Shown piece after piece: positions 1 to 5,379 of a DNA stretch of 7,402 bases. The translations under genes were made by a program, and so were the position numbers. The stretch is taken from assembly GCA_019120525.1 (NCBI GenBank), contig DWUW01000029.1, positions 1 to 7,402 of the forward strand, in the 5' to 3' direction. Position 1 is the first letter of the stretch, and each line of letters begins with the position of its first letter. The DNA is from Candidatus Eisenbergiella stercorigallinarum. Lineage in GTDB: Bacteria; Bacillota; Clostridia; Lachnospirales; Lachnospiraceae. The notes under the pieces are model-generated. The model saw nothing but the letters and a program-made list of their open reading frames with translations, was not told where the DNA came from and did not search any database.

Positions 1-988
1 CCAGTCCCAGCCCGGCAAGCACCAGATAATAACTCCCCATCAGTATACCACAGCCCAAAAGAATCCTGTCAATGGATACTTTCCCTTTCTTCGATTCCTC
101 CCGTCCGCCCGCCGCGGCGGAGTACAGGCCGGCTCCGAGAAGCATCCCCAACGTGGTACAGACCCCCATTGCGGAAAGGGCGCCGCTTCCCTTCCGATAC
201 ACGTCCTGAAACAGCGCCGCCTGCAGAGCGTTGCAGGGGGTGAGCGCCGCATTCAGGAAGGCGGCGGCCGAAACGACAAGAAGAAGGGATCTGGAAGCTT
301 TCATAAACCGAAAGCCCTCCCGCAGAGAATACAGCCAGGCGGATACGCCGTCCGGTTCCGCGGCGCAGTCTTCCGTGTTTCCGCTCTCCCCCCTTCTGTT
401 TCCCGCACACGCGGCCGCCTCCGGCACCCGGCTCATCAGCAGGCTGGCGGCGGCAAAGCAGAACAGATCCACCGCCAGCGTGCCTGCGCTTCCCGCTGTG
501 GAAATCAGAAGCCCGGCAGCTCCTGTTCCCGCAAGCTCCATCACCCTGCTGCCCGCCTGATACAGAGAGACACCGGAATCATACTCCTCCGCCTTCAGCA
601 GACCGGACAGGGCGGCGTTGGATGAAGGAGCACAAAAGGCTTCCAGCGTGGAGATGAGAAAGGTCCCGGCGATCAGCACCGCAGCGCTCAGATTTCCCGT
701 CAGATACAGCCCGAGAAAAGCGGCCACCAGCAGTGCCCTTCCCGCATCCGTCAGCGCAATGACCCGTCGTTTGGGAATCCGCTCCACAAACGCCCCCGCA
801 AGGGGCTGGAGCAGAATGGTGGGCAGATAGTTCAGCCCCACCGCCAGAGCCGACAGAGAGGCCGAGCCGCTCAGACCGTAAACCAGCCAGCTCAGCAGAA
901 ATACATCGATGGAATCCCCGAATCGGTTCAGCATCCGGGAAATCAGATAGCGCAGATAAGGTCGATTTTTCCTGATTCCTGTGTTCAT
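1..988 (-). CDS. MFS transporter, efflux type (C-terminus beyond window)
   Basis: About 329 residues are visible, starting at the ATG at 988-986 and open to the left edge, so the last third is missing. The protein is a chain of hydrophobic helices typical of the major facilitator superfamily, which moves small molecules across the cytoplasmic membrane by proton-coupled exchange. Residues about 12-186 hold roughly six membrane segments. The loop between helices 2 and 3 has GAFVERIPKRR (65-75), a variant of MFS motif A with Glu in the usual Asp place. A hydrophilic stretch at about 190-216 fits the central loop between the two six-helix halves, and helices resume near 233. Overall it resembles the macrolide-efflux/MFS_3 type, but no substrate can be read from the sequence. 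AAGGAG lies 6 nt before the start. It has its own promoter and stands apart from the terminator-ended operon to its right. Confidence 0.88.
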   Translation of the reverse strand, partial: MNTGIRKNRPYLRYLISRMLNRFGDSIDVFLLSWLVYGLSGSASLSALAVGLNYLPTILLQPLAGAFVERIPKRRVIALTDAGRALLVAAFLGLYLTGNLSAAVLIAGTFLISTLEAFCAPSSNAALSGLLKAEEYDSGVSLYQAGSRVMELAGTGAAGLLISTAGSAGTLAVDLFCFAAASLLMSRVPEAAACAGNRRGESGNTEDCAAEPDGVSAWLYSLREGFRFMKASRSLLLVVSAAAFLNAALTPCNALQAALFQDVYRKGSGALSAMGVCTTLGMLLGAGLYSAAAGGREESKKGKVSIDRILLGCGILMGSYYLVLAGLGL

Positions 989-1038
989 AGCAATCTCCTT
1001 TGTATGAATTTTATCAAATATATAATTTATATTTTTCT

Positions 1039-1058
1039 AATATATTCTTAAATATATT
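1039..1058. promoter_or_regulatory. AT-rich dyad over the MFS -10 and start site, possible operator
   Basis: AATATATT is repeated at 1039-1046 and 1051-1058 around a 4-bp spacer. Each half is itself palindromic, so the element is both a direct and an inverted repeat. It covers the -10 hexamer and reaches into the likely transcription start, a usual place for a repressor of an efflux gene (MarR or TetR type). No regulator gene is in view, and AT-rich DNA produces such dyads by chance, so the role is inference. Confidence 0.4.
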
Positions 1059-1079
1059 CTATTATTATAAATTTGTCAA
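1051..1079 (-). promoter_or_regulatory. Sigma-A promoter of the MFS gene
   Basis: Read on the minus strand, a perfect -35 TTGACA (1079-1074) is followed after exactly 17 bp by TATATT (1056-1051). The gene's AAGGAG and ATG lie about 55 bp downstream. The region is very AT-rich, unlike the flanking genes. This is the clearest promoter in the window. Confidence 0.85.
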
Positions 1080-1224
1080 GTTTTATATTTTAATTTTATC
1101 TAATATAAAAAAAGAACACAGGCTGCTTTTCATGGGGTGGGAAAATACCGCGGTTGATTCCTTTTCCCACATCGGCCCCCTGCCCGGCACCCGGCAGGAT
1201 GCTCCGACACGGTTTCAATCGCGC

Positions 1225-1263
1225 AAAAAATGAGGAGACCCTGCTCACTCAGACAGGATCTCC
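1225..1263 (-). terminator. Intrinsic terminator of the hydrolase/DUF3592 operon
   Basis: On the minus strand a 10-bp stem (arms 1263-1254 and 1243-1234, one G-U pair) with a 10-nt loop is followed by three bases and then six T (1230-1225). It lies about 90-125 bp past the DUF3592 stop. The rest of the gene-free stretch 989-1349 holds the MFS promoter, a small unexplained hairpin at about 1304-1319 (GGTCC/GGACC arms) and nothing else I recognise. Confidence 0.8.
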
Positions 1264-1349
1264 CGTTTAGAAACTCACTTTTTTATTATCATTTCTTTTC
1301 TCATGGTCCCTTTCAGGACCACCCATTCCCGGACGCCATTTCAGACCGG

Positions 1350-1874
1350 TCAGGCGGGAACCAGCATCAATAACGCTCCCAGAAGGCAGATGCCCGCCCC
1401 GATGGGGCCGAGAATCAGGACCACCAGACGCATGCTCCGCAGCGCCCCGCAGTATGCCTTCCGCAGCTTTCCGGGTACGTATCGGACCTCCATGGCACTT
1501 CCCACGGGAAACCAGTCCCTGACAGGATCCACATGGTTCCTGCAGCGGGAGGTCACATAGCAGTGCAGGCCGTATTTTTCATCGATTTCCCAGTCATACT
1601 CCGCCCGCTTCACACTGTTATAATAGATCATGGAATATCTCTGGATACACTGATATTTCCGGCCGTCCGCCTCGTATTCCACAACCGCGCAGGGATAGGA
1701 AATCGAACCTTGTCCGGTATCTGTATGGCAGCGCTTATGGGATATTACCGTCCCCATGACGCTTTCCTTGTATTTATATTTTCTCCGCTTATCCCAGATC
1801 AGGATCACGATGGCAGACAGGCAGAGCAAAAGCCCTATTGCCAGGATCCAGAAACCTGCTTCCTGATTCGTCAT
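1350..1874 (-). CDS. DUF3592-type membrane protein, 174 aa
   Basis: Residues about 7-27 form a membrane helix followed by a strongly basic stretch (DKRRKYKYK), and residues about 149-172 form a second helix. Between them is a soluble domain of about 110 residues. Its YPCAVVEYEADGRKY (60-74) and FPVGSAMEVRYVPGKLRKAY (122-141) match the DUF3592 pattern of a Y-P-x-V-x-Y-x-x-DG strand followed by a YPVG-x-x-V-x-V-x-Y-x-P segment. The biochemical function of that family is unknown. By the positive-inside rule the basic stretch after helix 1 is cytoplasmic, as probably is the domain. The start follows a GAGG about 5 nt upstream and lies only 18 bp after the glycoside hydrolase stop, so the two are probably cotranscribed. 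Confidence 0.75.
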   Translation of the reverse strand: MTNQEAGFWILAIGLLLCLSAIVILIWDKRRKYKYKESVMGTVISHKRCHTDTGQGSISYPCAVVEYEADGRKYQCIQRYSMIYYNSVKRAEYDWEIDEKYGLHCYVTSRCRNHVDPVRDWFPVGSAMEVRYVPGKLRKAYCGALRSMRLVVLILGPIGAGICLLGALLMLVPA

Positions 1875-1892
1875 ATCTCCCTCATGCCTTTC

Positions 1893-2969
1893 TCACCCTC
1901 TTTTACCGAATTTTCTCATCAGCTCCAGCTCTTCCTCATCATACGGAGTATAAAAAGTATCGAACAGATCATGCTGCCAGCGGTTCAGCGGTAGCTCCCT
2001 GTTGTTCCACAGCTGATCCCAGGGCAGGAAATGCTGGGATTTCCCCGCTACCAGCCCCCAGCTGTAGCTTCCGATCCTCTCCTCATGGTAAAGCGGCAGA
2101 TTATCCTGAATGAAGTTGTCCTGTACCCGGTTCAGCCATTCCGTATTCATCATCGGACGGCCTTCCTTTTTCAGCCGGGCCACTGTCCGTTTCACCCGTT
2201 CAAAATCCTCATACTGATGGAAAGTCACGATATCCGATTCATCCAGGGCCAGGCGCTGGATGGGCTCCACGTCCGCTTCCCCGTTCACCCCGTAATCCTC
2301 CGGATAGCTCCACACCCCGGCAGTCAGAGGCTGCACCGGATCCATGCTTCTTGCCAGCTCAAAGACCCTCTTCAGGTACGGGATGCTCATGTCGTGGCGG
2401 TTGCTGTTGCCGGGCTCATTCCACAGATCCCATGCGTAGATCCGTTCATCCTTTCCAAATCTTTCCAGAAACGCGGTCAGATATTCTTCCTGTACGCCTC
2501 TCCATTCCGGCTCGTCCCAGAGGCACCAGCCTACCTTCCGCTGCTCTCCGGTAAACGGATTATCCTTATGCCCTCCGTGATGGCCGATATCATATTTCTG
2601 CCATCCGTGACTTTTCTGCGGCGTAATGTCCGCGGGCCTTCCGAAGTCCACACAGTCGTTGAAGATGACCGGCATCATCGTAATGCCCCTTGCCGCCAGC
2701 TCCTCCAGGAAGCCGTCCACTCTGTCCAGGAATTTTTCTCTGTCATAGTACCAGACCGAAAACGGCAGGAACATGCGCACCCCGTTCAGTCCGATGTCCT
2801 CCATCAGCTCAAATTCCCGGCGCACGCTCGGAATCACCTCCGGATAAGTATCCTCCTGCCAGAGCTCGATCCCGTGCAGCGTAATGGAAGGAACGTAGTT
2901 GATCCCCATCACCCACGGCCTTTTCTGATACCACTCCCATGCCTGTTCGGCTGTCCAACGTTCTCTCAT
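1893..2969 (-). CDS. Clan-A (GH5-like) glycoside hydrolase, cytoplasmic, 358 aa
   Basis: A (beta/alpha)8 retaining glycoside hydrolase that would cleave beta-linked glycans or oligosaccharides; substrate unknown. WNEPG (183-187) places the acid/base Glu at 185, and NTEW (275-278) places the nucleophile Glu at 277. These are the classic clan GH-A glutamates after strands 4 and 7. An H-x-Y (251-253) sits before the nucleophile, as in many GH5 members. NGVRMFLPF (62-70) fits strand 2, and SYSWGLVAGKS (301-311) fits strand 8 with its substrate-stacking Trp. There is no signal peptide, membrane segment or carbohydrate-binding module, so it probably acts on imported oligosaccharides. Relatives are often labelled cellulase-family or 1,4-beta-xylanase, which I would not take as substrate evidence. 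It starts 88 bp after the RT stop and precedes DUF3592 by 18 bp. The start-site leader is unusual and is listed separately. Confidence 0.8.
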   Translation of the reverse strand: MRERWTAEQAWEWYQKRPWVMGINYVPSITLHGIELWQEDTYPEVIPSVRREFELMEDIGLNGVRMFLPFSVWYYDREKFLDRVDGFLEELAARGITMMPVIFNDCVDFGRPADITPQKSHGWQKYDIGHHGGHKDNPFTGEQRKVGWCLWDEPEWRGVQEEYLTAFLERFGKDERIYAWDLWNEPGNSNRHDMSIPYLKRVFELARSMDPVQPLTAGVWSYPEDYGVNGEADVEPIQRLALDESDIVTFHQYEDFERVKRTVARLKKEGRPMMNTEWLNRVQDNFIQDNLPLYHEERIGSYSWGLVAGKSQHFLPWDQLWNNRELPLNRWQHDLFDTFYTPYDEEELELMRKFGKRG

Positions 2970-2979
2970 GTCCTTTCCC

Positions 2980-3010
2980 GGCGCAGCTCCTTATTCTGCG
3001 CCGCCCTCCT
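2980..3010 (-). promoter_or_regulatory. Hairpin between a strong SD and the hydrolase ATG
   Basis: The best ribosome binding site before the hydrolase, AGGAGG (3010-3005), lies about 35 nt from the ATG, too far for normal initiation. Between them is a perfect 7-bp hairpin (GGCGCAG/CTGCGCC, minus-strand arms 3002-2996 and 2986-2980) whose 9-nt loop carries a second SD-like AAGGAG. Folding brings AGGAGG to about 12 nt from the ATG; unfolding exposes the loop SD, which is still about 17 nt away. A weaker GGGAAAGG also directly precedes the ATG. This could tune translation, but that is inference. Confidence 0.45.
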
Positions 3011-3029
3011 TTTTTGATTTTTATTGCCG

Positions 3030-3044
3030 CCGGCAGTCTGCCGG
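3030..3044. repeat. Short palindrome just after the RT gene
   Basis: A perfect 7-bp inverted repeat (CCGGCAG/CTGCCGG, one central base) begins about 13 bp past the RT stop codon. It could protect or weakly end the retron mRNA. Neither strand has a T-tract right after it, so I do not call it an intrinsic terminator. Confidence 0.4.
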
Positions 3045-3057
3045 ATAACAACCATTT

Positions 3058-4107
3058 TTATTTCCGTTCCCGGTTCTCCAGTTCTTCCCACAGACGCTTC
3101 CATTCCTCCAGGTATTCCAGAAACTCCCGGTTCTCCGGCTCCATCTGCAGCACGTAACCGATTCGTCCCCGCAGCGACTGCAGGAAGGCGTACTCTTCTG
3201 CGGCTGTCTCCGCTTCTCTTTCCGCTTCCGTTTCCATCCCGTCCGGCTTTCCCGCAACCTTCAGATGCTCCCGCACGCCAAATTTTGTGCAGTAATACAT
3301 TTCCTGCCGGATCCTCCTGCGGTACGCGGCGTCCGTCCGGACACGGTCGTTTACCACGAGTCCCGTAACGCTCTGCCGCATCCCCTGTCTGGCAACGACC
3401 GTCTTTTTCCGGTTCAGTTCAAAGCCCATGGCCTCCAGCATGCCCCGCACCTTTCGGTAAACCTCGCCCACATCAAACACGCCGGAAAAAGCCAGATCAT
3501 CACAATACCGGGTGTAGGAGATCTGACGCGCTTCGCACCATTTTCCAATATACTCGTCAAAGGGCTTCATCACCAGGTTGGAAATGGCCGGCGACGTGGG
3601 CGCTCCCTGAGGAAGCCGGTCGTAACAGCAGCACAGATGAGTCAGAAGCCCCGCGGCCGCCGGCGGAAACAGGCTCTCCGGAAACGCCGCCCCATACACC
3701 CTCGGAAAAAGGATGCTGTCAAAAAAGTCCCGGATGTCCAGCTTCAGAAGGATTTTGTCCTTTTCCCCGCCCGCATGAGGCGCGGCATTGTCGATGGGCG
3801 AGAGCCCCCGCCGGTAGGCGCAGGTGTGGGCGGATACGCTGCGTCCGTCCAGACAGTGACGCAGGATATTCCTCTGCACGCTCTTCAGCAGCCCGTCCGG
3901 CACCAGAAGTCTGCGGCTTCCGCCGCTTTTCTTTGGGATCCTCGCCCTCCGGTAATGACGTTCCGTGTGGTTGCTCAGGGCATACAGCAGGGAAAGCTGC
4001 GCCTCCCCGCTCATGCGCTCCCGCATGCCGGCGGGAAGCAGGTTCAGGGACAGGATAAATTCCTTTTCCTGTTGCGTGCCGCAGTATTTCCAGAGCTGAC
4101 TGCTCAT
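3058..4107 (-). CDS. Retron-type reverse transcriptase, 349 aa
   Basis: It would copy part of its cognate structured RNA into multicopy single-stranded DNA. Motifs in order: the N-terminal RT block with KKSGGSRRL (59-67); NAAPH (107-111), the retron NAxxH motif; LKLDIRDFF (121-129) with catalytic Asp124; LPQGAPTSPAISN (165-177); YTRYCDDL (198-205) with the catalytic pair Asp203-Asp204; and VTGLVVN (247-253), carrying the retron VTG motif. A C-terminal LRGRIGYV (312-319) is also typical. The length fits stand-alone retron RTs (roughly 300-400 residues). There is no maturase, endonuclease or Cas1 domain, which argues against group II intron or CRISPR-associated RTs. The catalytic box reads YCDD rather than the commoner YADD. 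The ATG overlaps the upstream protease stop (ATGA), and GGGAGG lies 5 nt before it, so translation is probably coupled. Confidence 0.92.
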   Translation of the reverse strand: MSSQLWKYCGTQQEKEFILSLNLLPAGMRERMSGEAQLSLLYALSNHTERHYRRARIPKKSGGSRRLLVPDGLLKSVQRNILRHCLDGRSVSAHTCAYRRGLSPIDNAAPHAGGEKDKILLKLDIRDFFDSILFPRVYGAAFPESLFPPAAAGLLTHLCCCYDRLPQGAPTSPAISNLVMKPFDEYIGKWCEARQISYTRYCDDLAFSGVFDVGEVYRKVRGMLEAMGFELNRKKTVVARQGMRQSVTGLVVNDRVRTDAAYRRRIRQEMYYCTKFGVREHLKVAGKPDGMETEAEREAETAAEEYAFLQSLRGRIGYVLQMEPENREFLEYLEEWKRLWEELENRERK

Positions 4108-4964
4108 ACCTGCCTCCCTCTTTTGTCAGCTGAAAAAGCGGCGGCCTTCAATGCCTTCTCCACCTCGGACAGCTCCAGCGCCGCGAGTTCCCGGAGCGAA
4201 TATTTTTCCGCCAGTGACCGGATCAGTTCTCCGCCCAGATAATAGCCGGTATCCGATTTTCCATGGAGACTGCTCCAGTCTCCAAAGAAGGGCTGCAGGC
4301 TTTCTCCTCTCTCCAGCCGCGTCAGATACTCCCGATAAAGCTCTTCCCTGTGATCCGCACACCATTCCAGCCATCCGTTTTTATCCTGATGGTAAAAATG
4401 TTTCTCCCCGCAGAGAAGCTGTTCGATATACATCGCCATGCCTTCCGAATAAAGCTGCCACAGTCCTTTATCCACAGCCGCTTCCGAAACGTTCCTTCCG
4501 CCTCTTACCTGAAAATGCCAGATATGCCCAATTTCATGATACAGAAGCGCCTTCATGCTCATCCTGCCGCTCCAGGACAGCTCCACTATTTTTTCCAGCC
4601 CCAGCAGGACGGCCGGACATCCTTCCAGCTCCGTCGCCCATCCTGCGCCGCTGCAAAGCCCCAGATAGAAAACGATCTTCATATCCGGCAGAATTCCCAG
4701 CTTCTGCTCCAGCTTTTCATTTAATCCCCCGACCGCTTCCAGAAAAGATTCGTGCGCCTCCGATGCCCGTTCCCTGTTTCCGTTCAGATTCTGAAGGACC
4801 GGAAGGATATCCCTCCGGAAATCATAATCCGCCGTATCCTCCAAAACCTTTTCTTTCAGTCCGGGCATGGCGGCATCCGCATAGCCTTCCCATCTTTTCA
4901 GAGAAAACCGCCCATCCTGAAAGCATGTAAAAACAGTATCCCACGTATCCAGAATTTCCAGCAT
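4104..4964 (-). CDS. HExxH zinc metalloprotease-like protein, putative retron effector, 286 aa
   Basis: HEIGH (143-147) is a zincin active site: His143 and His147 would bind zinc and Glu144 would be the catalytic base. Glu174 in SEGMAMYIEQ (173-182) is a likely third ligand, 27 residues later, as in gluzincins and DUF2268-like predicted proteases. GYYLGGELI (240-248) resembles the Y-x-x-G helix that often follows in such families. Residues 1-130 show no domain I recognise. There is no signal peptide or membrane helix, so it should be cytosolic, unlike most secreted zincins. I chose the ATG at 4964 because GAGG lies 7 nt upstream and translation from farther upstream would run through the structured RNA. 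It sits between that RNA and the RT, overlapping the RT start by 4 nt, which is where retrons carry their effector. The protease fold is well supported; the toxin role and targets are inference. Confidence 0.8.
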   Translation of the reverse strand: MLEILDTWDTVFTCFQDGRFSLKRWEGYADAAMPGLKEKVLEDTADYDFRRDILPVLQNLNGNRERASEAHESFLEAVGGLNEKLEQKLGILPDMKIVFYLGLCSGAGWATELEGCPAVLLGLEKIVELSWSGRMSMKALLYHEIGHIWHFQVRGGRNVSEAAVDKGLWQLYSEGMAMYIEQLLCGEKHFYHQDKNGWLEWCADHREELYREYLTRLERGESLQPFFGDWSSLHGKSDTGYYLGGELIRSLAEKYSLRELAALELSEVEKALKAAAFSADKRGRQV

Positions 4965-4984
4965 CGTTCCGCCTCTTTTCCCAG

Positions 4985-5035
4985 AAAAAAATCCCCTTCC
5001 GGCACAATACGCTGATTCCGCAGAATGCGCAGGGG
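4985..5035 (-). terminator. Possible terminator/attenuator at the 3' edge of the retron RNA
   Basis: On the minus strand CCCCT-GCGCA (5035-5026) can pair with TGTGC and AGGGG (the latter 4997-4993), with a small internal loop and an inner TTC/GAA hairpin. Seven T follow from 4991 to 4985. This resembles an intrinsic terminator, but its 3' arm is part of a2, so it excludes a1/a2 pairing. It could limit read-through from the RNA into the protease and RT genes. The stem is interrupted, so confidence is modest. Confidence 0.4.
4988..5004 (-). repeat. a2 arm of the retron inverted repeat
   Basis: The minus-strand arm TGCCGGAAGGGGATTTT is complementary to a1 at 5200-5216. It ends 23 bp before the protease start codon, so the structured RNA and the mRNA would share one primary transcript, as in known retrons. 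Confidence 0.75.
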
Positions 5036-5199
5036 TACAGCCGAAAGCGGCGACACAATCCGCGAAGCGGAATTGTGCGTTGTACCCTGGAGCAGGCTGC
5101 GGTGCAGGCCATCCTGCCTTCTCCCGATCCTGTCTCCCGGCGGCGACTCGCCGCCGGTCCGAAGCTGTGCGCAGCCCTGACGGCTGCCTCCGGTTTCCC

Positions 5200-5216
5200 T
5201 GCCGGCAGGGGATTTC
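5200..5216 (-). repeat. a1 arm of the retron inverted repeat
   Basis: The minus-strand arm GAAATCCCCTGCCGGCA pairs with a2 at 4988-5004 over 17 positions, with one G-A mismatch and one terminal G-U wobble. The arms are separated by 195 nt. It sits at the expected 5' end of the transcript, just downstream of the -10 box. Part of it (CCCTGCCGGCAGGG, extending to 5197) is also self-complementary and could compete with a1/a2 pairing. Confidence 0.75.
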
Positions 5217-5223
5217 TTTTTTC

Positions 5224-5252
5224 AACATATCACAAAACCGGTCATATGAAAA
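5224..5252 (-). promoter_or_regulatory. Probable retron promoter (extended -10)
   Basis: On the minus strand an extended -10, TGATATGTT (hexamer TATGTT at 5229-5224), is preceded at 17 bp by a weak -35, TTTTCA (5252-5247). Transcription would begin about 7 nt downstream, at or just before the a1 arm, matching the expected 5' end of the retron RNA. The position is the main support; the -35 matches consensus at only four of six bases. Confidence 0.5.
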
Positions 5253-5253
5253 G

Positions 5254-5289
5254 CCCCCTCTGTCCCGTTCACTACGGGGAGAAAGGGGG
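5254..5289. repeat. Stem-loop upstream of the retron promoter
   Basis: CCCCCT (5254-5259) pairs with AGGGGG (5284-5289), with a second inner helix CCCGT/ACGGG around a short loop. On the minus strand it is followed by C and four T, so it might weakly stop transcription coming from ddh and insulate the retron. The T-tract is too short for a firm terminator call. Confidence 0.4.
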
Positions 5290-5379
5290 AGATATTGAGG
5301 TAAGAATAGGATTCATGTGCCGAAGGATCCGGGTATGATATCTCTGCATGCTATCCTGACAGGGCGCCCCGGCAGGCTG

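Larger units (their letters stand above)
4988..5216 (-). ncRNA. Putative retron msr-msd RNA, about 229 nt
   Basis: Minus-strand RNA from 5216 to 4988 is bounded by a near-perfect inverted repeat (a1 and a2, listed separately), the hallmark of a retron transcript. Between the arms are successive hairpins. Arms 5187-5182/5176-5171 (GCAGCC/GGCTGC, 5-nt loop) lie inside a weaker CCGGAG/CTTCGG helix. A 9-bp GC stem (5157-5149/5145-5137) has a 3-nt loop. A 55-nt closed module has an outer GGGTACA/TGTACCC stem (5087-5081/5039-5033) enclosing CACAAT-type and GCCG/CGGC hairpins. By position, the first hairpins would be msr and the module nearer a2 msd. I could not pick the branching G; candidates are the AGC triplets in CACAGC and GGCAGC. 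A promoter ends just before a1. Limits are approximate. Confidence 0.72.

Noticed and set aside
3030..3044. Intrinsic terminator directly after the RT gene
   Set aside because: The palindrome is perfect, but on the minus strand it is followed by an A-rich, not T-rich, sequence.
3058..4107. Group II intron maturase or diversity-generating retroelement RT
   Set aside because: No maturase or endonuclease domain and no intron ends; no template/variable repeat pair was noticed. The NAxxH and VTG motifs and the flanking structured RNA favour a retron.
2031..4242. Long plus-strand open frames opposite the hydrolase and RT (2031-3017, 3265-4242)
   Set aside because: Antisense shadows of two well-supported genes; translations resemble no family.
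4965..5228. N-terminal extension of the protease reading frame to an ATG at 5228
   Set aside because: The frame happens to be open, but it runs through the a1/a2-bounded structured RNA, the peptide is Arg/Pro/Ala-rich and low in information, and no ribosome binding site precedes the ATG. The ATG at 4964 has GAGG at good spacing.
5355..5376. Hairpin CCTG/CAGG around GGGCGCCC as part of the retron RNA
   Set aside because: It lies upstream of the likely retron promoter and outside the a1/a2 arms; the stem is short and interrupted.
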